The notes beneath the pieces are model-generated. The model was not told where the DNA came from and did not search any database. It saw nothing but the letters and a program-made list of their open reading frames with translations. From assembly GCA_023264975.1 (NCBI GenBank), contig JAHFUS010000004.1, positions 1-47,552 on the forward strand: a stretch of 47,552 bases of DNA, in the 5' to 3' direction. The DNA is from Actinomycetes bacterium. Lineage in GTDB: Bacteria > Actinomycetota > Acidimicrobiia > Acidimicrobiales > GCA-2861595. A program made the position numbers and the translations under genes. Of the stretch, positions 17,512-25,812 are shown piece by piece. Each line of letters opens with the position of its first letter. The first letter of the stretch is position 1.

Positions 17512-17964
17512 GCACCCGATGCTGCCACCCCTGGATCGGTAGCGTGGCCCGCACGCGACGGGAACTGTTCTGGCCGCAAGGGGGAGACGGCGGTGGCCGG
17601 CTGGATGCAGGAGGCGTCCACGCCCTGGTCCGGGACGCCGTCGAGGCGGCAGTCCCTACGGGGGAGCGCGCCCTCCTGCACCGCCGGGCGGCCTCGGCCA
17701 TCGAAGCCCTCCACGGCGACCGGCTGGCGAGCGCCTACTCGACCTCGTCCGCCACTCGGCGGCCCTGGCGCCGCTCGGTGAGGGCGGGGTTGCGGCCCGG
17801 TGGGCCGAGCGGGTGGCGGCCGTAGCGACGCTGGGCCTCCCCCTCGGTATGGCGATGGCCAGGCCCTCGGTGGTGGAGTTGGCGCCGGCGCTGTCGCAAC
17901 GACTGCTCGTGTTGTGTGTGCGGCGGGCGTACCATTGCCTCAGGCAAGAAAGCGGGTGAGGCCC
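17512..17964 (+). pseudogene. Remnant of an ATPase/LuxR-type regulator
   Basis: No intact gene fits this 450-base stretch. Between about 17612 and 17830 two adjacent pieces in different plus frames read HALVRDAVEAAVPTGERALL/HRRAASAIEALHGDR and LLDLVRHSAALAPLGEGG/VAARWAERVAAVA. This is the signature of the helical segment after the ATPase domain of large LuxR- or BTAD-type regulators (H-L-V-R-D-A...R-x-x-L-H-R-R...RHSAAAAPLGD...AARWAxRAA). The rest of the gene is gone. The promoter of the next gene must lie in the last about 100 bases. Confidence 0.55.
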
Positions 17965-18384
17965 ATGCGCCGCTACCTCGTTGTCTCGAACCAGACGCTC
18001 TCGAGCGAAGCGTTGGGTGAGAAGGTCCGTTCGTGCCAGGCCGAAGGCCCCTGCCAGTTCCACGTCGTCGTCCCCGCCACCCACGGGCATGAGCACCTGA
18101 CCTGGACGGAGGGCCATGACCGGGCGGTGGCCCGGGAACGCCTGGCCTCGACCCTCGAGCGCCTCCGGGAGGTCGGCGCGGCGGTTGACGGGGAGGTCGG
18201 CGACGCCCGCCCCCTCGACGCCATCGCCGACGCCGTGCGGGAGCGGCCGCCGTTCGACGAGATCCTCCTGTTCACGCACCCGCCGGGCCTATCCCGCTGG
18301 CTGCACCAGGACCTCCCCCACCGGGCGCAGCGGCAGTTCTCCATCCCGGTCACCCACATCGTGGCCGAGCCCGCGTCGGCCTGA
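17965..18384 (+). CDS. Hypothetical actinobacterial protein (139 aa), Usp/Rossmann-like
   Basis: Starts at ATG 17965 with MRRYLVVSNQTLSSEALGEK. The order of elements (YLVVSNQTL, then a helix, FHVVVPATH, then a long helix RLASTLERLREVGAAVDGEVG, then DEILLFTHPPGLSRWLHQDL and IPVTHIV) gives an alternating beta-alpha pattern. This resembles a permuted or short universal-stress-type Rossmann fold and is seen in many uncharacterised actinobacterial proteins. No ATP-binding GxxGxGxxxS motif is visible. Function unknown. Confidence 0.75.
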   Translation: MRRYLVVSNQTLSSEALGEKVRSCQAEGPCQFHVVVPATHGHEHLTWTEGHDRAVARERLASTLERLREVGAAVDGEVGDARPLDAIADAVRERPPFDEILLFTHPPGLSRWLHQDLPHRAQRQFSIPVTHIVAEPASA

Positions 18385-18563
18385 CACCCGCGTCGCGGTC
18401 GAACGGACGGACAGGTCGCAGCTCCGCGAAAGATCCGCCCGAGGCGTCCATCGGCGCCCTTCGGCGAGCGGGCTGACCCGGGTCGACGCCATCCCGGGCC
18501 GAGGGGCCCCATCTGTGGCACGCAGCGCGCGCCGGCCTGCTCCGCCGCAGCTCGAAAGCGGCG

Positions 18564-19571
18564 GTGGCGACTAGAACGTGCAGGGTGCTGGGCGCCATCT
18601 CCTACGACCCGCTGGTCCACATCGAGCTGGGCCCGCTGTCGATCTCGCCCCACGGCATCGGCATCGCTGCCGGCTTCCTCATCGGAGCCCGCCTGCTGCT
18701 CCCGCGTACCCGCCGGCTGGGCATCCACGACGACGACGTCTACTCCATGCTCAGCCGGGCGGCGATCGGGGCGATCCTCGGCGCCCGGATCGCCTACGTG
18801 GTCAACCACGCCTCGGACTTCGACTCCTTCATCGACGTGTTCAAGGTGTGGGAGGGCGGCATCTCGCTGCTGGGCGGCTTCTTCGGCGCCATCGGCTTCA
18901 CGGTGCCGGCCATGCGCCGGCGCCGGCTGTCGTTCTGGAAGCTCATGGACGGCTGCGCCCCCGGCATGGCCCTCGGCGTGGTGGTCGGCCGGATCGGCGA
19001 TCTGGTGGTGGGGGACCACCTGGGCAAGACCACCGACTTCTTCCTCGGTTACCTGTGCCCGCCCAACAGCGTCGAAACGGCCTCGCCGTGCACCCCCGGA
19101 ACCGTCGTCCACCAGACGGCGTTCTACGACCTCATCCTCACCATCCCGCTGCTCCTCGCCCTCTTGTGGCTGCGACGCAGAACTCGGTTCGACGGCTTCC
19201 TCATCATGGTGTTCGGTGCCTGGTACGGCTGCCAGCGGATCCTCGAGGACTTCCTGCGTGAGGACATCCGCCGCTTCGGCCTCACCGGCAGCCAGATGAC
19301 GGCGCTGGCCACCGTCACGGTCACGCTGTCGTGGCTGGCCTTCGCCCGCCACACGCCGAGATGGGGTCGCTGGGACGAGCTCCCACCGGGCCGCGCCGGT
19401 CCCGACGCGGGGCACGACCTCGATGAGGACAACGAGTCGGACGACGCCCTCGGGGCGCTCGACGACGCAGAGCTGGCCCGCCAACCGGCCGGCGACGCGG
19501 CCGCCGCCGACGATGCCGGGGACGTCCGTCCGGACGCACCCCGACCCGAACCACACGAACGAGAGGACTAG
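18564..19571 (+). CDS. lgt: Prolipoprotein diacylglyceryl transferase (Lgt)
   Basis: Lgt transfers the diacylglyceryl group from phosphatidylglycerol to the lipobox cysteine of prolipoproteins in the inner membrane. The protein has multiple membrane segments and key motifs: SPHGIGIAAGF near residue 30, WEGGISLLGGFFGA and VVGRIGDLVVGDHLGK (the equivalent of the signature GRIGNFxNGE, with Asp replacing Asn as in some actinobacterial proteins). A C-terminal acidic, disordered tail of about 70 residues follows the last membrane helix. Starts at 18564, or a GTG around 18585 giving MLGAISYDP, are both possible. Two lipoproteins in the window (12203, 30540) would be substrates. Confidence 0.88.
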   Translation: MATRTCRVLGAISYDPLVHIELGPLSISPHGIGIAAGFLIGARLLLPRTRRLGIHDDDVYSMLSRAAIGAILGARIAYVVNHASDFDSFIDVFKVWEGGISLLGGFFGAIGFTVPAMRRRRLSFWKLMDGCAPGMALGVVVGRIGDLVVGDHLGKTTDFFLGYLCPPNSVETASPCTPGTVVHQTAFYDLILTIPLLLALLWLRRRTRFDGFLIMVFGAWYGCQRILEDFLREDIRRFGLTGSQMTALATVTVTLSWLAFARHTPRWGRWDELPPGRAGPDAGHDLDEDNESDDALGALDDAELARQPAGDAAAADDAGDVRPDAPRPEPHERED

Positions 19572-19574
19572 CCA

Positions 19575-19805
19575 ATGGACGTGCGTATCGGCATCACCCA
19601 GACGCCGAGGGAGATCGAGCTCGACGTGGCTGAAGACGGCGACGCCGTGAAGAAGGCCGTCGAGTCGGCGGTGGCGGCGGGCGACACCCTGCTGTGGCTC
19701 ACCGACCGCAAGGGCCGCCGCGTCGGCGTGCCCGCGGCCAAGATCGCCTATGTCGAGATCGGCAGTGCGAGCGACGACCGCCGGGTGGGCTTCGGCGCCC
19801 ACTAG
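19575..19805 (+). CDS. DUF3107 family protein
   Basis: The 76-aa protein MDVRIGITQTPREIELDV... matches DUF3107, a small family almost confined to Actinobacteria. It has KKAVESAVAAG, LLWLTDRKGRRVGVPAAKI and AYVEIGSASDDRRVGFG. It starts three bases after the lgt stop region and precedes the ArsA-like ATPases, so all are probably one transcript. Function is unknown. Confidence 0.88.
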   Translation: MDVRIGITQTPREIELDVAEDGDAVKKAVESAVAAGDTLLWLTDRKGRRVGVPAAKIAYVEIGSASDDRRVGFGAH

Positions 19806-19819
19806 CGCTAGCCGCACCC

Positions 19820-20767
19820 GTGGGCGACCTCCTCGACCGCAAGCTGCTCCTCGTCACCGGCAAGGGCGGGGTGGGGAAGACGACCGTCGCCGCGTCGTTC
19901 GCCCTCCTCGCATCCCAGCGGGGCATGCGAACCCTCGCCTGCGAGGTGGACGCCAAAGGTGCCCTCGCATCGGTGTTCGAGACCGGCCCCACCTCCTTCG
20001 CGGAGCGCGAGGTCCAGCCGCGCCTGTGGGCAATGACCATGGACACCGAGGCGTCGCTCAAGGAGTACCTGGCCCTCCAGCTGCACCTGCCGGCCGCTGC
20101 CCGCATCGGGCCCCTGGCCCGCATGTTCGACTTCGTGGCCACTGCGGCGCCCGGCGTGCGCGAGGTACTCACCATCGGCAAGCTGGCCTACGAGGTGCGC
20201 CAGGGCCACTACGACCTGGTGGTGGTCGACGGCGCCGCGACCGGCCACGTGGTGGGGCAGTTGGCCGCCCCCCAGGCCATCAACGAGCTGGTGCAGGTGG
20301 GCATCATCCGCGAGCAGACGCGGTGGATGCTCGACATCCTCTCCGACCCGGAGAAGACCGGCATGGTGATCGTGGCCACGCCCGACGAGATGCCGGTGAA
20401 CGAGACCATCGAGCTGGCGGCGCGGCTCCGCTCGGACACCGTCGTCGACCTGGCCGCGGTGGTGGTGAACCGCGTCCTGCCCGAGCTGTTCGGGCGGGGC
20501 GAGGAGGCCATCTTCGAGCGGCTGGCCCGCCCCGACGCGCTGCCGGCACTGCGCAAGGCGGCGGGCGACGACGTCGGCCCCATCGTCGACGCCGCCCGCC
20601 TGGCCGTCACCCTGCGGCGCACCCGGGCAGACCACATCGAGCGCCTGCGCGCGGAGGTCGACCCAGCCGTTCCGATGCTCTACGTGCCGTACCTGTTCTT
20701 GCGTTCGCACGGGCTGAGGGCGACGCACCAGGTGTCCGAGGCGCTGGCCGCCGAGCTGGGCTACTGA
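19820..20767 (+). CDS. ArsA/GET3-like ATPase, first copy
   Basis: A 315-aa SIMIBI ATPase of the anion-transporting ArsA family. The deviant Walker A is GKGGVGKTTVA near residue 13; ACEVDAKGALASV is switch I-like; DLVVVDGAATGHVVGQL is the Walker B/switch II region with the family's DGxxTGH. Actinobacteria carry this as one of a tandem pair whose two chains are thought to work together; the true substrate is not established. A GTG start at 19820 is preferred over the longer upstream frame because it begins immediately before the beta strand leading into the P-loop. The stop at 20765-20767 is the first unit of a 14-base repeat array. Confidence 0.85.
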   Translation: MGDLLDRKLLLVTGKGGVGKTTVAASFALLASQRGMRTLACEVDAKGALASVFETGPTSFAEREVQPRLWAMTMDTEASLKEYLALQLHLPAAARIGPLARMFDFVATAAPGVREVLTIGKLAYEVRQGHYDLVVVDGAATGHVVGQLAAPQAINELVQVGIIREQTRWMLDILSDPEKTGMVIVATPDEMPVNETIELAARLRSDTVVDLAAVVVNRVLPELFGRGEEAIFERLARPDALPALRKAAGDDVGPIVDAARLAVTLRRTRADHIERLRAEVDPAVPMLYVPYLFLRSHGLRATHQVSEALAAELGY

Positions 20768-20840
20768 TGGGGCGGCACTGATGGGGCGGCACTGATGGGG
20801 CGGCACTGATGGGGCGGCACTGATGGGGCGGCACTGATGG
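20765..20840 (+). repeat. Five perfect 14-bp repeats forming overlapping mini-ORFs between the ArsA genes
   Basis: The unit TGATGGGGCGGCAC occurs five times without mismatch (20765-20834), followed by the partial TGATGG in which ATG 20837 starts the second ATPase. Each unit supplies a TGA that ends the preceding frame and, overlapping it by one base (TGATG), an ATG that opens ATG-GGG-CGG-CAC-TGA (MGRH). The array is therefore a run of stop-start overlaps leading from the first gene's stop to the second gene's start. The GGGGCGG in each unit could also serve as a weak ribosome-binding sequence. Confidence 0.97.
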
Positions 20841-22000
20841 ACCGGCCCCGCGGCCAGGCCTCGATCGAGCAGCTGCTGGCGGCCAAGGAGATCGTTGTCA
20901 CCTGCGGCTCGGGCGGGGTGGGCAAGACCACCACGGCCGCCGCCCTGGCGGCGATGGCGGCGGCGCGCCACGGGGGCAAGGTGCTGGTGCTCACCGTCGA
21001 CCCGGCCCGCCGGCTGGCCGACGCCCTCGGCGTGCAGGCTCTCGGCAACGACGCCCGGCGGGTGCCGGCGTCCGCCTTCACCGACGCCGGCCACCCGGCG
21101 CGAGGGGAGCTGTGGGCGGCCCAGCTCGACACCAAGCAGTCGTGGGACGACCTCGTGCGCGAGCACGCGCCCGACAGGCGCACGGCCCGCCGAATCCTGG
21201 ACAACAAGCTCTACGAGAACATCTCCGGGCGGTTCGTGCAGAGCCATGAGTACATCGCTATGGAGCGCCTCTACGACCTCCACAACGAGGGCACCTACGA
21301 CCTGATAGTGGTGGACACCCCGCCGACGCGCAACGCCCTCGACTTCCTCGAGGCGCCGGAGCGCATGGCCGAGTTCTTCTCCAGCAGGTTCCTGCGCGTG
21401 CTCACGGCGCCGGCCCGCTCGCGAGTGGTGAGCTTCGCCTCCAAGCCGTTCTTCACGGTGGCCGACCGTGTGCTCGGCTCGCAGTTCCTCCAGGACATCG
21501 CCGAGTTCTTCTCGCTGTTCCAGACCATGGCCCCCGGCTTCGTGGAGCGAGCCAATGCGGTGAGCCGCCTGCTCCGCAACAACCGCACGACGTACGTGGT
21601 CGTCAGCACCCTCGAGGCGGCGCCGCTGCACGAGGCCGGGCTGTTCGTCGAGGCGATCACGGCCAAGGGATTCCACCTGGGCGCGGTGGTGCTCAACCGG
21701 GTGCTGCCGTCGTACCTGCTCGACGAGCAGGCCGGCCTGGTGGCGGGGGCGCTGGCCGGCGACCCGAGTGCGGCGGCCGCCGCCCTGGCCAACGGCACGG
21801 GCGACGAGGCCCAGGTGGCGCGTGTCCTCACCGAGATCGCCGAGAGCTTCCTGCGCTTCCAGGTGGTGGCCCAGCGCGAGGCCGAGCAGCGCTCGGAGCT
21901 GTCGGTCGCCACCGACGTGGTGGCACCCGTCCCCTACTTCGAGACCGACATCTGCGACCTGGCCGGCCTCCTCCGCCTCGGCGAGCAGATCTGGACCTAG
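20837..22000 (+). CDS. ArsA/GET3-like ATPase, second copy
   Basis: A 387-aa paralogue of the upstream ATPase. Walker A is CGSGGVGKTTTAAAL; the second motif is LTVDPARRLADALGV, typical of true ArsA/Get3 proteins (VDPAxxL); DLIVVDTPPTRNALDFLEAP is the switch II region. A region rich in aromatic residues (EFFSSRFLRVLTAP, FASKPFFTVADRVLG, FFSLFQTMAPGF) resembles the lid region. This is the larger partner of the tandem pair. Its ATG at 20837 is part of the last unit of the 14-base array, so translation is tied to the array. Confidence 0.87.
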   Translation: MDRPRGQASIEQLLAAKEIVVTCGSGGVGKTTTAAALAAMAAARHGGKVLVLTVDPARRLADALGVQALGNDARRVPASAFTDAGHPARGELWAAQLDTKQSWDDLVREHAPDRRTARRILDNKLYENISGRFVQSHEYIAMERLYDLHNEGTYDLIVVDTPPTRNALDFLEAPERMAEFFSSRFLRVLTAPARSRVVSFASKPFFTVADRVLGSQFLQDIAEFFSLFQTMAPGFVERANAVSRLLRNNRTTYVVVSTLEAAPLHEAGLFVEAITAKGFHLGAVVLNRVLPSYLLDEQAGLVAGALAGDPSAAAAALANGTGDEAQVARVLTEIAESFLRFQVVAQREAEQRSELSVATDVVAPVPYFETDICDLAGLLRLGEQIWT

Positions 22001-22055
22001 AGCGGTGGGAGCCGAGGCTGGGGCTTGGGCGGGGGAGAGGGCCTAGATTTCGCGG

Positions 22056-22694
22056 GTGCCCGTGGTCGACCCAGCCCTGGAGGCCTACACCGAGGCCCAC
22101 ACAACCGCCCAACCGCCGCTGCTGGCCGAACTGGAAGCGGAAACCAAGCGGTCGCTCGACTCCCCCGGGATGATGGTGGGCGCGGTGGAGGGCCGGTTCC
22201 TCCAGGTGCTCGTGTGGATCACAGGGGCTCGCAGGGTCCTCGAGATCGGCACCTTCAGCGGATACTCGGCCCTGTCGATGGCGGCCGGCCTCCCGCCCGA
22301 CGGCCGCATCGTGAGTTGCGAGATCGAGCCGCGTCACGCCGAGGTGGCCCGGCGCTTTGTGGCCGACAGCGCCTTCTCCGACCGCATCGAGATCCGCCTC
22401 GGCCCCGCCCTCGAAACCATCGCCGACCTCGCCGGCCCCTTCGACCTGGTGTTCATCGACGCCGACAAGACGAGCTACGCCGCCTACTACGAGGCGGTGC
22501 TGCCCAAGCTGGCCGACCGCGGACTCATCGTCGTCGACAACACCCTGTGGAGCGGCAGGGTGCTCGACGACACCGACGACGGCGTGGACACCGTCGCCAT
22601 CCGGGCGTTCAACGACCTGGTGGCGAACGATGCCAGGGTGGTGTGCGTGCAGCTTCCCGTGCGCGACGGCGTCACCCTCCTGGCCAAGGCCTGA
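22056..22694 (+). CDS. SAM-dependent O-methyltransferase (catechol/caffeoyl-CoA type)
   Basis: A 212-aa class I methyltransferase of the Methyltransf_3 family. Motif I is VLEIGTFSGYSALSMA; the acidic residue binding SAM is in IVSCEIEPRH; FDLVFIDADKTSYAAYY gives the metal-binding Asp region and GLIVVDNTLWSGRV the following metal ligands, as in caffeoyl-CoA O-methyltransferases. It starts at a GTG at 22056. The natural substrate is not indicated by the neighbours. It lies between the ArsA pair and a PHP phosphoesterase on the same strand. Confidence 0.9.
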   Translation: MPVVDPALEAYTEAHTTAQPPLLAELEAETKRSLDSPGMMVGAVEGRFLQVLVWITGARRVLEIGTFSGYSALSMAAGLPPDGRIVSCEIEPRHAEVARRFVADSAFSDRIEIRLGPALETIADLAGPFDLVFIDADKTSYAAYYEAVLPKLADRGLIVVDNTLWSGRVLDDTDDGVDTVAIRAFNDLVANDARVVCVQLPVRDGVTLLAKA

Positions 22695-22705
22695 CTCGGT
22701 TCGCC

Positions 22706-23596
22706 GTGCTCGACTACCACCTGCACCTGTGGCCGCACGGCCGCCGGTCCGAGGGCGAGACGGTCGACCGCCTGGCTGCCTACTGCGAGCGGGCGGGAGC
22801 GGCCGGGGTCTCCGAGATCGCGGTCACCGAGCACCTGTTCCGCTTCTCCCAGGCCGACGCCGTGCTGGGCGGGTTCTGGGACGACGACCCTGACCCGGCG
22901 CTACGGGCCTTCATGGCCGCCTACTGGGCCGACCACGCCCACGAGGACCTCGATGCCTATGTCGAGGCGGGCCTGGCGGCCAAGGCGGCCGGTCTGCCCG
23001 TGGTCCTCGGCCTCGAGGTGGACCACTACGCCGGGCGCATGGACGACGTGCGGGCGCTGCTGGCCGGCTTCCCGTTCGACGTGCTGCTCGGCTCGGTGCA
23101 CTGGCTCGGCGCATGGGGCTTCGACTGCTACGAGGATCATGCCGTGGCGGCCGAGTGGGACCGCCGTGGCGCCGAGGCGGCGTGGGACGGCTACACCGCC
23201 GCCCTCGAGGAACTGGCCTCCTCGGGCGTGTGCGACGTGCTGGCCCATCCCGACCTGTGCATGGTGACGGGCCGGTTCCCCGAGGTGCCGGGGGAGTACT
23301 ACGACCGCATGGCCGAGGCCGCGGCGTCGAGCGGCATGGCGGCCGAGGTCTCCTCGGCCGGGTGGCGCAAGCCGGTCGGCCAGGCCTACCCGGCCCCGGA
23401 CCTGCTGCGCCGATTCAAGGAGCGGGGCGTGCCGGTGACCACCGCGTCCGACGCCCATACCCTGCCCGAGGTGGCCGAACGCTCCGCCGACCTGCGGGCG
23501 CTGGTGGAAGCGGCCGGCTACACCGAGCTGACCGCGTTCACCGGGCGCGTGCCCCGGCCTGTGCCGCTGGCTGCGTCCACCATGGTCGACGGGTGA
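22706..23596 (+). CDS. PHP-domain phosphoesterase (histidinol-phosphatase-like)
   Basis: A 296-aa PHP metalloenzyme starting at GTG 22706. It begins MLDYHLHLWPHG with the HxH metal motif, followed by VTEHLFRF (third His), LGLEVDHYAGR (Glu/Asp ligand), GSVHWLGAWGFD, DVLAHPDLCM and TTASDAHTL (late Asp-Ala-His). These are the standard ordered metal ligands of the histidinol phosphatase-like branch. A role in histidine synthesis is possible, but no other his gene is nearby. The stop overlaps the GTG of the kinase gene (GTGA), so the two are coupled. Confidence 0.87.
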   Translation: MLDYHLHLWPHGRRSEGETVDRLAAYCERAGAAGVSEIAVTEHLFRFSQADAVLGGFWDDDPDPALRAFMAAYWADHAHEDLDAYVEAGLAAKAAGLPVVLGLEVDHYAGRMDDVRALLAGFPFDVLLGSVHWLGAWGFDCYEDHAVAAEWDRRGAEAAWDGYTAALEELASSGVCDVLAHPDLCMVTGRFPEVPGEYYDRMAEAAASSGMAAEVSSAGWRKPVGQAYPAPDLLRRFKERGVPVTTASDAHTLPEVAERSADLRALVEAAGYTELTAFTGRVPRPVPLAASTMVDG

Positions 23597-25065
23597 CGCC
23601 GCCCGCCCGGGGGAACGAACCCGAACCGATCGTTCCCCTCGACGAGGGCCAGGCCCACCTCCAGCGCCTCATGGCCACCTGGGGGATGCTGGCCGACCTG
23701 TCGCGGGCCGACCTGGTGCTCTTCGTGCCGGCCACGCCGGGCGATCCGTCCCGCTTCGTGGTGCATGGCCAGATGCGGCCGACCACCGGCCAGACGCTCT
23801 ACCACGAGGACCTCGTGGGTCAGGTGGTCACCGAGGCGGACAGGCCGCTCGTGGTACGGGCGTGGCGACTGGGCGAGATCGTGGAGGGCGAGGCGGCCGC
23901 CGGTCGGGGGGAGCGGGCACGCGTGCAGGGAATCCCCGTGCGCTGGGACGGGGCGCTGGTGGCGGTCCTCACCCGCGAGTCGCCCCTGGCAGTGGGCGGC
24001 CGGCGCCCGGGCGAGCTCGAGCGGGTGTACGTGGAGATGTTCGACCGGCTGGCGCGCATGATCGTGGGCGGCCGCTTCCCGTTCGCGCAGGACGACGCAC
24101 CGACTGCAGAGGCCCCCCGCGTCGGCGACGGCGTGCTGGCCCTCGATGCGTCGGGACGGGTGGAGTACGCGTCGCCGAACGCGGTGAACGCACTGCACCG
24201 CATGGGCATCTACTCCAACGCGGAGGGGCTGCGACTCGACGAGCTGGGCGTGGAGGAGACCGCCATCCAGAAGGCCTTCTTCGAGGCCATGCCGGTCACC
24301 GAGGAGGTCGGCCGTCACCCGGACGTGATCGTGCTGCTCCGGTGCATCCCGCTGCTCGACAACGGCGATGTCTCAGCCGGGCTAGTCCTCCTGCGTGACG
24401 TCACCGACCTGCGCCGGCGTGACCAGTTGCTGGTGTCCAAGGACGCCACCATCCGCGAGGTCCACCACCGGGTCAAGAACAACCTGCAGACCATCTCGTC
24501 GCTGCTTCGCCTCCAGGCCCGCCGCCTCCCGCAGGGCGACGGCAAGACCGCCCTCATCGAGGCCGAACGCCGGATCCGGTCCATCGCCCTCGTGCACGAG
24601 ATCCTGTCGCGGGACCCCTCCGAGCAGGTCCCCTTCAACGAGATCATCAGCCCGCTCCTGCGCATGGCCAAGGAAGCGGCCATCTCGCCGGAGGGGGTCG
24701 TGGCCTTCTCGGCCGAGGGCGACGCCGGCCAGCTGCCGGCGGAGATGGCCACGCCCCTCGCCATGGTGATCACTGAACTGCTCCAGAACGCCGTCGAGCA
24801 CGCCTTCCCCGATGGCAGCGAGGCGCGTGACCGGTACGTGAAGGTCATCCTGAGCAACGACGCCACCTCGCTGTCCGTGGAGGTGCGTGACAACGGCATC
24901 GGCCTCCCGGAAGCCTTCTCCATCGAATGCGCCGCCACCCTCGGGCTCTCGATCGTCCACGACCTGGTCGTCGGCCAGCTCGCCGGCTCCATCGCCATGC
25001 ACAGCGACGGTGGCACCGTCGTCGAGCTCCACATCCCCCTCGACCGAACCCGCTCCATCGCCTGA
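23593..25065 (+). CDS. pdtaS: PdtaS-like sensor histidine kinase (GAF-PAS-HisKA_2)
   Basis: A 490-aa kinase close to the length of mycobacterial PdtaS (about 500 aa). N-terminal region (residues 20-170) is GAF-like; a PAS domain follows (GVLALDASGRVEYASPNAVN). The phospho-acceptor region is REVHHRVKNNLQTI (His in VHHRV), typical of the HisKA_2 family, then LVHEILSRDP and the ATP-binding domain with ITELLQNAVEHA, DNGIGLPE and LGLSIVHDLV. It has no membrane segments, so it is cytosolic. PdtaS normally phosphorylates the antiterminator-type regulator PdtaR, which is not in the window. A whiB gene lies convergent downstream, the same neighbourhood as in mycobacteria (pdtaS beside whiB1). Confidence 0.88.
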   Translation: MTPPARGNEPEPIVPLDEGQAHLQRLMATWGMLADLSRADLVLFVPATPGDPSRFVVHGQMRPTTGQTLYHEDLVGQVVTEADRPLVVRAWRLGEIVEGEAAAGRGERARVQGIPVRWDGALVAVLTRESPLAVGGRRPGELERVYVEMFDRLARMIVGGRFPFAQDDAPTAEAPRVGDGVLALDASGRVEYASPNAVNALHRMGIYSNAEGLRLDELGVEETAIQKAFFEAMPVTEEVGRHPDVIVLLRCIPLLDNGDVSAGLVLLRDVTDLRRRDQLLVSKDATIREVHHRVKNNLQTISSLLRLQARRLPQGDGKTALIEAERRIRSIALVHEILSRDPSEQVPFNEIISPLLRMAKEAAISPEGVVAFSAEGDAGQLPAEMATPLAMVITELLQNAVEHAFPDGSEARDRYVKVILSNDATSLSVEVRDNGIGLPEAFSIECAATLGLSIVHDLVVGQLAGSIAMHSDGGTVVELHIPLDRTRSIA

Positions 25066-25121
25066 CCAGACGGGCGGCTGTGTACCAGGCAGGGGTGCAG
25101 CGGACGCGCCGATCAGGGGGT

Positions 25122-25263
25122 GCCGGCGGCCGCCCCCCGCCGCCGAAGGCGGCCCACCCGGCTGCCGGCAAAAGGTTGAATGAGCGTTCAGAGCGAAGGA
25201 CGACCGGCTCCGCCGGCCGTCCGAAGCACGCTCAACTCGTTCCGGAACCTCCGGTTCCGGAAC
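25122..25263. repeat. Multi-hairpin intergenic element, copy A (between pdtaS and whiB)
   Basis: On the minus strand this stretch contains, in order, GGAACC-GGA-GGTTCC, CCGGC-GGA-GCCGG, CCGGC-A-GCCGG, GCCGCC-TTC-GGCGGC and GGCGGCCGCCGGC. The same five palindromes occur in the same order on the plus strand at 46895-47025. Both copies lie between convergent genes. It may act as a bidirectional terminator, a structured RNA or a mobile repeat. Confidence 0.75.
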
Positions 25264-25266
25264 GAT

Positions 25267-25563
25267 TCAGCTGGCCGCCGCCTGCCGCTGGCGGCTGAGC
25301 CAGACCTTGCGGAGCTTGCGGCGCTCCTCCTCGGAGGTGCCGCCCCACACGCCCGACTCCTGGTTGGTGGCGAGGGCGAACTCGAGACAGGGCGACTGGG
25401 CCGGGCAGCTGCGACAGATCGACTTGGCCGCCTCGATCTGATCGACGGCGGGGCCGGTGGTGCCCACCGGGAAGAACAACGTGGGACTCGTGTCACGGCA
25501 GGCAGAATGATCCCGCCAGTCGTCGGTGTCCCAGTCGATGCTGCGGCTCCACATCAAAGCCAC
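25267..25563 (-). CDS. WhiB-family iron-sulfur transcriptional regulator
   Basis: The 98-aa protein has the four cluster-binding cysteines Cys22, Cys50, Cys53 and Cys59 (C-x27-C-x2-C-x5-C), followed by the turn GVWGG at 71-75 and a basic C-terminus EEERRKLRKVWLSRQRQ. WhiB proteins bind a [4Fe-4S] cluster and the sigma factor's region 4 and respond to NO or redox state. Sequence order (CRDTSPTLFFPVG) is closest to the WhiB1/WhmD-type group. A perfect CRP-type palindrome is 38 bases upstream of the ATG, and in mycobacteria whiB1 is CRP-controlled. Confidence 0.94.
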   Translation of the reverse strand: MALMWSRSIDWDTDDWRDHSACRDTSPTLFFPVGTTGPAVDQIEAAKSICRSCPAQSPCLEFALATNQESGVWGGTSEEERRKLRKVWLSRQRQAAAS

Positions 25564-25600
25564 GTGCGATGTCCTCCTCGATTTGCGACGGCGTCGCCTT

Positions 25601-25616
25601 TGTGATTTTGTTCACA
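25601..25616 (-). promoter_or_regulatory. CRP/FNR-type operator upstream of whiB
   Basis: TGTGATTTTGTTCACA is a perfect TGTGA-N6-TCACA palindrome, the consensus of CRP-family regulators. It lies 38 bases before the whiB start codon. A TACACT hexamer (minus strand, 25633-25628) could be the -10 box, which would put the operator just after the transcription start, a repressing position. If the promoter lies elsewhere, activation is possible. Confidence 0.7.
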
Positions 25617-25812
25617 AGGTACACCAAAGTGTAGCGGCGCGAACTGCTCCGGTAGAAGGGAGGATAACGGTTTCGGGCAGGTGAAAGCAAGGGGTTGGTT
25701 GCCGGAAACCTTGTGGGCCACCGACCGCGTACCGTGACGACGCATGCAGATGGCAACGGGTGGGTGCCCAGGCCGGGCAGATGAGCTTGTCCGGACCGGC
25801 TAGGCACGTCCG

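Noticed and set aside
19694-19819. Longer start for the first ArsA-like ATPase
   Set aside because: The extension overlaps DUF3107 and reads Arg-rich nonsense; GTG 19820 directly precedes the P-loop strand.
20765-20840. The 14-base array as a CRISPR or satellite
   Set aside because: Units are contiguous with no spacers and are phased on stop and start codons.
22025-22705. Long N-terminal part of the PHP frame
   Set aside because: It is an out-of-frame reading of the O-methyltransferase gene.
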